The translations under genes were made by a program, and so were the position numbers. Below, piece by piece: positions 1-9,500 of a stretch of 64,000 nt of DNA; the first letter of the stretch is position 1, and each line of letters opens with the position of its first letter. The DNA lies in assembly GCF_021018895.1 (NCBI RefSeq), contig NC_079369.1, positions 10,688,194 to 10,752,193 on the forward strand, given 5' to 3'. Source of the DNA: Seriola aureovittata. Taxonomy: Eukaryota > Chordata > Actinopteri > Carangiformes > Carangidae. The notes under the pieces were generated by a model. That model had not been told where the DNA came from. It made no database searches and saw nothing but the letters and a program-made list of their open reading frames with translations.

Positions 1-1074
1 CAGAATTCCAGAGAGAATGTACAGGCATTGCATTGTGCTAAATTTACTGTTTAAGAGAAAAGTGTTGCTGCCATGATATATTTTAACACAGCTACACCAA
101 CATACCTCCTTATGTCTTTTTGATTCATAATCCTAGATTATGTTTAAAGAGCTCTTTCACCTCGTGCCCGACCTTGTGTTTCTGCTTTTGGATCGACACC
201 TTATCTATCAAACCGAGAACAATGACAATGTTTGTAACAAACTGAGCTGTTAACCTTGCAGTCTCTCTTTCACATCTGTCTCTCTGTGTCCTTGGTTTGT
301 TTCTCCTGGCTCACAGTATAATAAATGCCTTACTATGACACAAGGGGACTTTCCTGTTTGTAAAGCCAACAAAGACGAATCCACCATCAGAAAAATCCAG
401 TTTGAGATTGGGTTTTAACAAGACTCTTGAGTCAAAAGGTTAATTATAGCACTTCTCTCACTCTTCTTGTTCTTGTTCTTGTGTCTCAGCAATAATTGGC
501 TTAGGAACTCACCACTGTTTTTTTTTTACAGAACCAAGATGCTAATGGGGGAAGAAGAGAAAGATACGTTATCGGTTGTAGTTTTCCTTTCTGTGTACAG
601 AGATGGATAAAACCAGAAGCTCTGTGTTAGGGCTCAGGAGTCTTCTTGTTTTTCTCTTTTGCATCTTTAAGAAGAATGGAGTTAAGGTCTGGCCTTGGAG
701 TCCTCTGGGCACGGGAGAAGCAAGGTTAACACACAAGGAATAACTCGAGTAAAAAATACTGAGCGGCGAGAGCGTTTTCATCTCATATCCAACCTCAGTG
801 TTGATGAAACTTTTCTATGTAAGTCAGTACATATTCGAGTCAGCCTGTGGCACGTGGAAGGGTAGGCAACTGCCCGGGGCCCCTCTCTTCCCTGAGGGTA
901 CCTATGTGCAATATAATTAAGTTAGTGTTTTGAACACCAGTGTCAAAGTCGGCAAGTCAGTTGATAGTGACCACCTCACTCTTAATCTCAGTGTTAATAT
1001 CATCTCCCATCCACTCTCCTCCAAAGAGTCAGACAGTCTGCACCAGCCTGTGGTTTCATGTTTACTGTCAGTGA
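1..1074. other. Upstream noncoding sequence
   Basis: No exon could be recognised here. The stretch should contain earlier exons of the cytokine-receptor-like locus if that gene were complete, but I see no WSXWS-like motif or fibronectin III half-domain on the + strand. A short GC-rich piece near 845-890 looks like a fragment of dispersed repeat, but I cannot name it. Confidence 0.4.
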
Positions 1075-1234
1075 GAAGGCTCCCACAGTGCCCTGCGAAC
1101 AGAAAACTGCCTGAGCGTGACAGACACTTCCTGTCAGCTGACCCTGCCCATGGAGCGCTTCTCCTGCTTCTTGGTCATGTGTAATTCTGCTGGAAACTCC
1201 CCTGCAGCCCAGCTGACCCTCCCAGCGCCCACAG
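1075..1234 (+). pseudogene. Receptor exon A: second half of an FN3 domain
   Basis: The frame reads through CLSVTDTSCQLTLPMERF and VMCNSAGNSPAAQLTLPAPT, typical F-G strands and end of a cytokine-receptor FN3 domain. The in-frame codon directly after the best acceptor (ending at 1071) is TGA at 1072-1074. The expected phase-1 end, after 1234, is followed by ACATGC instead of GT. The 5' limit is therefore uncertain and the exon may not be spliced. Confidence 0.45.
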
Positions 1235-1409
1235 ACATGCGAATACACTGCTAACTCTCCATTCACTATTCGATTTAATTAAAAGTATAGATACTCTGTT
1301 TACAAAAATATACTTTGGAGTATCAGTTTTAAATCACGATAAACAAGACCGTATTATTTGTTAAAGCATGTGAAATCTTGTATTTAAACAACATGATATT
1401 TTCTGTCAG

Positions 1410-1592
1410 CACTCAGAGCCATGACAACAGTCAGTGTAAAAAAAAGGCCTCAGTCTGGAGGTTACATGGTCATGGTCGCACATCCCTCACTCACTGGCTT
1501 CCTGTTGGAGTGGGAATATGTGACAAAAACCGACGGTCAGCAGCTGCACTGGGAGAGACTGAGCCACAACACCAGCAGCATGATCTTCACTG
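1410..1592 (+). pseudogene. Receptor exon B: first half of an FN3 domain
   Basis: The acceptor is TTCTGTCAG and the donor is GGTAAGC. The exon enters and leaves in phase 1 and is open throughout. It encodes an FN3 A-to-C strand pattern with the conserved LEWEY tryptophan and HWERL. Joined to exon C it gives an uninterrupted domain, which is strong support that both are real exons of one gene. Confidence 0.6.
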
Positions 1593-2004
1593 GTAAGCTT
1601 ATCATCTAGCTGCTATTAAAGACTTTCAAGGACTTTACCGAGGTAGGATGGCATCACTTGATTCCAGCTCCGTAAAGAGATTTTTGTGTTGTTCCACAGG
1701 CAGTTCATACGAGCACCAATGCTAGAACAGAAATTAAGAATATCAGTCAATCAATAATTTACAGTTTACACTGACTCTATTTTGTCGTTTTCCTGATGTG
1801 ATGTTTCTGGGGTCAGAGGCTAACTATCAGGGAAGTAAGGCTCTGTCTGCAAAATTAGCCGCCTTTTTCCTTTTGAAGTCATGCTGTCACTAAATCACAC
1901 AAGTGATCTCTTTTCCTATGAAATTCCTCACTATGACAGATGCCGTTTGAATCATGCACAAGGAGAGTTTTGTGTTCAAATAGTTGTTCTGATTGTAATT
2001 GCAG

Positions 2005-2097
2005 ATTTGTTGTCTGAAGTGCAATATGTTGTGAGTGTGTTGTTTGGCAGTGAGCACAGAGAAGCAGTTTCCACACAGACTTACACCAGACAAGGAG
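2005..2097 (+). pseudogene. Receptor exon C: second half of an FN3 domain
   Basis: The acceptor is TAATTGCAG and the donor is GAG|GTAATG, with phase 1 at both ends. The product reads DLLSEVQYVVSVLFGSEHRE and continues to RQG, matching the E-to-G strands of the domain begun in exon B. The Y-V-V-S-V-L-F pattern is the usual Y-x-V-x-V strand. No lesion is seen. Confidence 0.6.
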
Positions 2098-2524
2098 GTA
2101 ATGTAACTGTAGACATAGGATGAGTGTAATAACTTTGACCAAACCTCAGTGTGCTGTATATAATGTATATGCTTTTAACATTTTATCAGACAGTTGTCTA
2201 TTGGTGTGTGTTATTTAAAGCAGGAGGCTTGCATACCAAGCCAAGTGATATTTTAATGTAAAGGTTTTTTTTATGCAGGGACACAGAAAATACAGCGATT
2301 ATCTATCGACAAATTAAATGCATTGCACATCTTACCACGCTCACTCTTTAGTCAAATTGAGGGTTTTTAAAAGCAAGAAAAGAATAAAACACAACATTCA
2401 CTGAGTGGTTTATTTGTTGCAGCATAGTTACTGTTCTCCTCATTCAGCTCCTGTCAACACCTACACCTCATCCCACCCTTTCTTCTGCTTTCTCTCCTTT
2501 ACTCCCCTCTGCTTGGTCCTCTAG

Positions 2525-2538
2525 TGCCCTCTAGTGGC
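2525..2538 (-). promoter_or_regulatory. CTCF-like site
   Basis: The complement reads CCACTAGAGGGCA, which fits the vertebrate CTCF core CCASYAGRKGGCRS over all 13 bases. It overlaps the 5' end of receptor exon D. Motif match only; occupancy is unknown. Confidence 0.35.
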
Positions 2539-2669
2539 CCCTGGCTGCAGGTGAAGGAGCAGAGCAGCAGTGCATTTCTCATGGGAGTGGGCGCCTTTGC
2601 CTGTGGAGGAGCAGCACGGCTTCATCACCCAATACAGCCTCTACTGTCAGAGGGAGAACAACGCAACAA
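2525..2669 (+). pseudogene. Receptor exon D: first half of the last FN3 domain, with frameshift
   Basis: After the acceptor TCCTCTAG, phase 1 continues exon C as VPSSGPWLQVKEQSSSA. The domain then carries on in another frame as FSWEWAPLPVEEQHGFITQY followed by SLYCQRENNAT. One extra T in the TTT at 2575-2577 accounts for the change. The second frame has a TGA upstream at 2554-2556, so it cannot be used from the exon start. A donor at 2670 (GTCGGT) keeps phase with exon E. The stronger GTAAAC at 2674 does not. Confidence 0.5.
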
Positions 2670-2756
2670 GTCGGTAAACGCACACAGAGACACACACCCA
2701 CAACCACACTTAGATACAGTAAGAAAATGTTTGAAATGCACTTTGTTGTGTTGCAG

Positions 2757-2887
2757 ATGCAACGCAAACGCTGTCAGGTGAGAAGCTGCACTACCGCCTG
2801 ACTGGTCTGTCTGGAGTCGATCAGATCTATATGACAGCTCACACGGAGGCAGGAGAAGGAGGCGCCGCGCCACCTCTTTGGGTCACT
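2757..2887 (+). pseudogene. Receptor exon E: second half of the last FN3 domain
   Basis: The acceptor is TTGTGTTGCAG. The frame reads TLSGEKLHYRLTGLSG, then VDQIYMTAHTEAGEGG and PPLWVT, a clear FN3 F-G hairpin before a membrane anchor. There are two possible donors: GTATGT at 2888 (phase 0) and GTAAGA at 2892 (phase 1). Confidence 0.55.
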
Positions 2888-3028
2888 GTATGTAAGAGCC
2901 AAGAGTTTTGCAGTTTTGCATTATTGTTATTTTGGTTAAAATGTTTTTAAATTACAAGATGAATGTGGTCTTTGTGATTGTGTGTTTGGTAATGAAAGTG
3001 TGTTTTGCCCGAGAGCAAATATTCAGAG

Positions 3029-3116
3029 AGGACCGTCCTGGTTTGTCCTTCCATCCTTGCTCCCGTGATCATTGTGGTTTTGCTTGTGATGACTAGATTA
3101 CTGCATGTAGGCAAAG
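3029..3116 (+). pseudogene. Receptor exon F: transmembrane segment
   Basis: The exon encodes RTVLVCPSILAPVIIVVLLV followed by MTRLLHVGK, a hydrophobic helix of about 20 residues with a basic end, as expected after the last FN3 domain. The donor is AAAG|GTGAGA in phase 1. With acceptor CAGAG ending at 3028 the junction from 2887 is open. With the stronger CAG ending at 3026 and donor 2892 it gives TAG. Confidence 0.5.
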
Positions 3117-5908
3117 GTGAGATGATCTGCCAGTTTATAATGCTATATGTGAAGTAGTGCTGGATAGATAGATAGATAGATAAATTAAAAAATGAATTAA
3201 TGTGTCCATATCATTTTAAGCATTATAACCATCACTCTCTTTTAACCACAATATTTTTTTTTGTTATGTTTTTATTTTTTCTATATAGACTGATAATTTA
3301 CTTTTTATATAAATTTTTTCAGAGCCAAAATTTCTAATAAACTCTATAAATACAAAATGATGTGAAAACACTTTGGGAAGACCTATCGTTTTTATCACCA
3401 ACCATACAATAAATGTACTGGAATTATTGTACTCTAAATATAGTGTGATATGTGCGATATGTAATGTAGTGAAATACAGACTGAGACTTTTTTAGTAGCT
3501 CTTATACATCAATTTCATCATGTCCACACTCACATTTGTGACATTTGGAGTGATCGCTGAACAGCTGTAATGTAGCATTTAGCTGTTAAGTTGCTTAAGA
3601 GTAATATTAAATGACTCATAGAACTCATTCTGGTAGTTCCTTAATACCTCTAGATGTTCCCGGGGAAGCTAATGTGCCCAGCTGGTCCAAGGAGTCAAAC
3701 AGAGGGTCAGTTAGATCATGTGAATCACATTACATAGCATTCAGGGGCTATGTGGATTCTCAGCAGCATAGCATACAGTTTCATTTTCAGTTGAGTGGCA
3801 GAACATGAAGATAAAAGCTTGAACTTAGGTACGTTTAGGTATGTCCGAGTAGTAGCTTTACAGCTATATTAGCACATGTTTTCAATATAAGAGGTGCATG
3901 TGGAATGTGGAAGAGCAGGAAAAGACGTAGTGACGTAACTGCAACTGCCCCTCTATCTCATCTGACCTCCTGTTCCCCAGGCCAGGTTGCACCGGCTGAT
4001 TAGGAGCTACGCTGTAATTGTGCAAGTTATGTATTTATGGAGAATAAATGCAAAGTGGCAACATAAGATGCTTGTGGGAGAGTAGCTAAATAATATTAAT
4101 GTTTTCACTATTCTGCAGTCAGTTAGCAGCAGAAGATAGACAGTATATATTTCTTACAAGCCAGAATAACTAAACTACAATAGATTTGTTTGAATAAAAG
4201 TGATCTTTACATGCAGCAAATAGCTGCATTGCTTCCCCTGCTTAATCAGCTCTGCATGTAAATAATACATTGATCATGAGGCCAAATGAGCAGGGTTGTC
4301 TCTGCTGAGCATGTGTTAGTGTGAGTCTGAAAATGTAATTGAAATTCTGTGTATTGTGAGTAAAAATGTTCCTAATTTATATTTCAGTCGACTATAAAAC
4401 AACAAGGGGCTAGCAGTGTAACTGGTAGCTATCAGTGGCCCAGCAAGGAACATTAAATGTAGCTCCGACAAATGTACAGTAAAGGAGCTTGCATAAAATA
4501 TATCTAATTAGCGCCAGCGAAGGTTATCTCAGGTTAAAAACTGTCTTCTCTGCACACAGCTAGCAAAGACCATTTGTTCTGAAGGTTAACGCACCAATGT
4601 AGAAGCTTTTTTTTGTATCACAATGCAATTAATGACCTTCTGAACGAGAGTTAAAATGTCAGGACTACCCTTCACAGTGCCTGTTGCATGCTGCCAGGAT
4701 AAAACAGAATATCTGGCCTCCAGTTCCTGACCCTGCCCTCAGCAGCCTGATTGCCTGGATCTCCAACTCTGAACACAATGAAAAAGTTCTGCTCTGATGA
4801 AGTGAGACACATGTCTGTATGATGAAGACTGTCACAGCACAATATCTTTGTGAATAAAATGTATGAAGAAATAATAGTAAATATGCTGTGTGGACCAGAG
4901 ACCATTCTTCTCCCGTCTCTGAGCATATTTGTCTAGAAACAACCAGAAGGGGGCAGAGAAATTTCAGTTTTAAATGTTTTCCATGTACTGTTATACTCCA
5001 TGTTGTTCTTTTTTGTACCCAGATATTCATTTATATGTTACTGGTGTTGCAAATGTGCATGAAGTCAAATAAAGCTGGAATACAGCATGTGCATGTAAGA
5101 TTACCTGTTTATTCAAGGGTGCTGAACCAATAGACTTGGGGATAAACATGGTGTTTATCAAGCAAACAGAGTTAATTGTTAATACACACTCATGCCTCTA
5201 AAGTGCTGTATGCAGCCAGCAAGTGGTGGCCTGGTATTAGCCGCTGGTGAGGCTACATCCTGACTGCCTGGAGCAAAATAGCACTCTGGCTTGGAGTCAT
5301 GCTGGTGTTAAGTCATGTTAATTTAGCCACAGCCCCAGCAGGGCGTATAAAAGTCTCTGCTTTTGATGAGCTGGAAGTTTTGTCCTCCACATTTTCTTGG
5401 ACACCCACCAAGTGTGCTCAGTGTGGGTCCACCACCTACCAGTGACATGAAGGTGATGACTAATATGTTAGGAACTTATTTAGAATCTGTTTGCGTTCTA
5501 GTCCGCTCCCACATTAATCACTCTCATGAGAGGGAGAAGAGTAGGAAAAGGTGAAGTAGCCTATTCAACAGAACTGAGCAGCTCAAGTGTTTGCCCTGCG
5601 GGGCTATAATGAGAAGTGCATGATGGGATAAGATCATGTAGGGCTCTCAGCTCTGATGACTTGTGAAATAGGGGCAGAGCTGAGTCACAGCCTTAACAGT
5701 GCATTTAAATCCCCACCATTGATTAAGTCCAGATTACTTCAGATAATGCGGTCAAGTGTAAGTCATTAATTTCATATTATGACTTTTCTTTCTTTATTCC
5801 TTCCTGTTTTTTGACCTGACAGTGCAAGTTTGTACCTCGTTTACCGCCCTCACGCATCTCTTCTTGGTCTGATCTTCACAGAGTTTGAGTTATTTCTACA
5901 CAACAGAC

Positions 5909-5910
<2 letters not shown>
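3117..5910. other. Intergenic sequence between the receptor fragment and plpp2
   Basis: No receptor tail exon was found: no W/P-rich box1 in frame after a phase-1 acceptor. A short (GATA)n lies at 3162-3181. TATAAAA within GGGCGTATAAAAG (5342-5354) is a possible TATA box, but it is about 1.15 kb from the plpp2 start codon. Confidence 0.4.
4943..4956 (+). promoter_or_regulatory. CTCF-like site
   Basis: CCAGAAGGGGGCAG matches the CTCF core CCASYAGRKGGCRS at all but one position. It lies about 1.5 kb upstream of the plpp2 start codon. Motif only. Confidence 0.35.
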
Positions 5911-5911
<1 letters not shown>

Positions 5912-5942
<31 letters not shown>

Positions 5943-6043
5943 GGTTTGCAAGGCAGAAAGAAGAAAAAAAATAAGCTAACCGCGAGGAGGTTTTCTCTCT
6001 TTCTCTTTGCACGCCTGTGCGTAAAAAAAAAAAAAAAAAAAAA
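5912..6043. repeat. Two poly(A) tracts upstream of plpp2
   Basis: Runs of 28 A (5912-5939) and 21 A (6023-6043) flank a short mixed sequence just before the GC-rich presumed 5' leader of plpp2. They could be nucleosome-excluding poly(dA:dT) tracts or retroposon tails; no retroposon body is recognised. Confidence 0.7.
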
Positions 6044-6501
6044 CCGAGCCTGGCCATCAGATAGCCAGAGAGGAGCCAGAGGAGGAAGTTGGAAGGAGGG
6101 ACCAGTGTGGTGGTGTGTGCGGAGCGAGAGAAGAGTCTACAGCCGACTGGATTCACCGGACGCTTCCAGCTCTGTGAAATCGGAGGATCTCTTCAGTTCT
6201 GGCTTTGTCCCCGAAGCAGTAATGCGCACACAGGGACGCAAGACTTCAGAGGTGCTGCTTACCTGCTCAGCCACAAGTTTTTTACACGCTGTCGTTTGAA
6301 GAAAGCCACGCACACACACATACACCTATGCTGTCAATGTCAGCACAGGTAGCGAAGAGGATCCCGGAAGAACTCGTAGTGCAGGTTACCAGGTCGTTTG
6401 CCTAGCCTGCACTCTTATTCCAAAGCCAGCGACCGCCGATGGACTTGTTTATCTTATTCTAAAAGTAGTTATTCTCTCTTATACTATTGACTTTCAACTA
6501 A
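6044..6501 (+). promoter_or_regulatory. plpp2: Probable plpp2 promoter/5' leader region
   Basis: This stretch sits between the poly(A) tracts and the start codon and is richer in CpG than the surrounding DNA. By position it should contain the proximal promoter and/or 5' UTR. The transcription start cannot be set from the sequence, and a further noncoding exon cannot be excluded. Confidence 0.4.
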
Positions 6502-6577
6502 ATGAACGGAAAGAAGATGAAGGATCTGAGGAAGAAGAAGTTGTACGTGGTGATGGACGTGCTGTGCGTTTTAGTTG
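6502..6577 (+). CDS. plpp2: plpp2 coding exon 1
   Basis: Encodes M1-V25 and the first base of A26: a basic N-terminus and the start of transmembrane helix 1 ([12 protein letters not shown]). Donor GTTG|GTAAGT, phase 1. This ATG is chosen because the exon length and phase fit exon 2 and the protein aligns with human PLPP2 from its fourth residue on. The internal M6 is a possible second start. Confidence 0.92.
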
Positions 6578-9500
6578 GTAAGTTATGGTTCGTCAGCATG
6601 ATCTGCATTTTATCTAGGAACTGCACTTTACTGTTGTCAGCAAGAACTTCCGATCAAATCTTTCTTGCCAGTTGCTCATGTGTTTGTGTGTTTTGCGCCT
6701 ATGACATCAACTTGGGGATTTTTTTAATACTGGGACCAGCGCGTTTGTTTATTTGCGTACACAAATGAAACGAACGCATGTTTCTAACCAGACGACAGAT
6801 CCTCAGAAGAACACAGAAGTTTGTTTTGTTTTTTTTTGTTTTTTTATCCCAGTATATCTTTAAAATGGAAATGAAGCAACTGGATTTCCATGCATGAGTC
6901 CAACACTAACAGAGCAACACGTTTGTTTATGCAGATCCCAACTGGAATATTGTCCGGGCTTCAGTGTGACATGAACTTGCACCATAAGGCCATAAACACA
7001 AGAGGAAATATTCTCATTCTCCTCACAGGCTTGCTGCATGCTCCAGCCCACTCACCAAAAACCTTTGCCGGACTTTTGCTGAGCCTCAGGAAGCTGAATG
7101 TTTGTTTATGGAAAGTTGATATGCATGTGTGAGCCCCGCTTATTTCTCATTTTCTTCAGTATTTTGTCTGCCAGGAATCCTCTCAAGAATGTACAGACTT
7201 CCCCGCACACAGTGCATTTCTCAAGATATTACTTCCACTTGTGTTCCACACACCATTGTTTTGCATGTAAATTCAGTTAGGATTCATTTTTCAAGGGACT
7301 GTATGCCTTTTTTTCCCCTCTTCCATTGCTGTAGTAACTAGAGCAGATCATTATATTAGTTTCTGTCTCAGATGTTGAAAAAAATGAATCATATTAGTGA
7401 CACATATTGTGGTTATTGTGATCAGCATCAGTCCTCCCTTTGTCTTTTGCCTTTAATCTGTAATGACTGCAGCTGAATAGGAAACGATAGAATGACCACG
7501 TTGTCATGAAAATAAGTATAAAGCATTCCATTGATTAATATCTAATTGTACAATAAAATGGGTATTAATCAAATATTTTACACATTAATTTATAATTTGA
7601 TGAAATTCCTTAGTATTTACTTAATTGATATTTAAATTAACAATAAAAATAATGTATATTAGAAGAATTTACAAATTAATATATTAATCAACCAATAAAT
7701 AGGTGGAGAAAAAAATGATAATGATAATGCGAGAACTACTACCTTCACAAGAATCTGTTTTCAGATGCACCCCCACTGATAATGTGTGTATGTGGAATGT
7801 ACCACTGTGGTGGGACATTGGTTTACTGTGTCAATGCCACAGGCCCGTGACAGACATGCATTGCATAATGGTGTTTGGCGGCATGTTAGTCCCTTGTTGG
7901 GCCTATGTTGGCGATAGCGGTGAAGCAGTGGTGGCGGGAGGATGGAGACTGGGGATGACGGCTCATGCATGTGCTGATCTGCTCTGCTGTGTGGTTTTCA
8001 GAGAAACCCCCCTTCCTCTGGCTTTTCAGAGAGCTTAGGGGTATTTTTTTTTTTTCCATCTGTGGGAAGATCTACAGACTGCTGAACTTGATAAGCCTCA
8101 CCATTTTGCTGTCACAAGTCTGGGATTAACGTCTGGGTTGGGTTTGGTCGGTCAGGTCTGGATGACTGCATCCCACCCTTTTGCCTCTCCCTTCCCTTTT
8201 GCCACCCACGTCACCCACCCAAATAATCATCAAGTCAACCCCAAGCTTAGGTTGAGGTTGCCCCAGCCATGTAGTAACAACATGGTAGAGCATGTAATTA
8301 TGCTGACCATTAGCCTATATGGAAACAGACTTTTGAGTTGAGTTAGTCTGCATTTGTGTTGCGTGTGAATCTATTGATACTGAGTGTTATCCACTCTGAT
8401 TAACAACTGCTACTTTTCTACCTGCTGCTCTTCAACTGAAGCCTTTATTTCTCCTACATTCACCTCTGACTGTAAATATTCATCTCCACTTTTGCACCTT
8501 ACATCTAAGTCTCTTCAACCATCTTTTCTTAAGAAATCCCAGAGGCCAAATAAAAGCAGCAGATACAATCACAGAGCGATTTTACTTTGCCATGCTTTCT
8601 GTCACCCACACCCTGCCCTGCCCAGGTCAAACTAACAACTGTTCGTATCATATGATTTGTTTTTTACAATGTTCAACACAATCACTGAACCCCTCAATAG
8701 AGAAATCTGATGCTTAGTGGCCAAGGAGTGGTTTGCTAACACTTCAGACACTAGATCAGTTGTATTATTGGTCTCGTATATAGCTAAGAAGCCTGTCTGA
8801 TCTATCATGAAGGACAACTGTTGAACTGTTCAAATATCTGCTTTGGTCTTGACGTCGTTGTTCAATTGTAAGCTCTTGGCCTCCTTCTTTCCTCTCCATT
8901 CTTTTCTTTGGTATCTCCCTCCCTCCCTCCCGCTCTCCTCTTCTGTCTGTGTAAATCTACACTCAGTGCAAATAGACGGTGGGTGTTGGCTCAGAGCGCA
9001 GAGAGGAAAGACCAAGGTTAACCTCTCCCTGCCTGCAGCTCGTATTCGTAGGTGCAGTGCTGCAGGTGCATGTCATTTGAGAGTCAGAGGAGGAGCAAAC
9101 GCTCGCAGCATGACTCGGGTGCTGCTGTACGCGATATGAGCTGTGAGTTATGAGTAAGTAGTGTGTGACTAAATGACCTTGGGGCAATGTACTGGTGCGA
9201 CACGTACTCACGCACACACTTTTTTTTTTGTATACATACTGTTTGTTGTGCTGTTGAGTACACTGCAACAAACCAGTTCTATGGAAAGTCTGTTATGTAT
9301 GCGATGATAGACGCGTACACACTCACACAAATGTTTATTATATGCAGAGGGAGCAGTTAAAGTTCCCATTGTGTGATTATATTTTTTATTCACAGAGGTA
9401 CCACTGTGCTTTAAAGATGACAGTGGGTTATAGTAATCATTAGTTTGCTTTATAACTCTCATATTTCTGACCAGGAGTTTCCTTTGTTATGAGTTCCATG

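Larger units (their letters stand above)
1075..3116 (+). pseudogene. Class I cytokine receptor-like locus (gp130/IL-12R/IL-27R type), fragmentary and apparently damaged
   Basis: Five exon-like segments encode half-domains of fibronectin type III modules, and a sixth encodes a transmembrane helix. In order: A (1075-1234), B (1410-1592), C (2005-2097), D (2525-2669), E (2757-2887/2891), F (3029-3116). The pattern of two exons per FN3 domain, with phase-1 introns and then a transmembrane exon, matches the membrane-proximal stalk of gp130-family receptors. These transmit IL-6/IL-12/IL-27-class signals through JAK/STAT. Recognisable pieces are LLEWEYVTKTDGQQLHWERL in B, QYVVSVLFGSEHREAVST in C, WEWAPLPVEEQHGFITQYSL in D and the helix ILAPVIIVVLLVMTRLL in F. 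Defects: D needs a +1 frameshift, A lacks a GT donor at the expected phase-1 end, the best E donor joined to the best F acceptor makes TAG, and no box1 (JAK-binding) exon is visible before plpp2. The family call is fairly secure. The exact gene is not, and sequence error is a real alternative to decay. Confidence 0.55.

Noticed and set aside
5345..5351. TATAAAA as the plpp2 TATA box
   Set aside because: It is about 1.15 kb from the start codon, with no evidence that transcription starts there; mentioned but not called.
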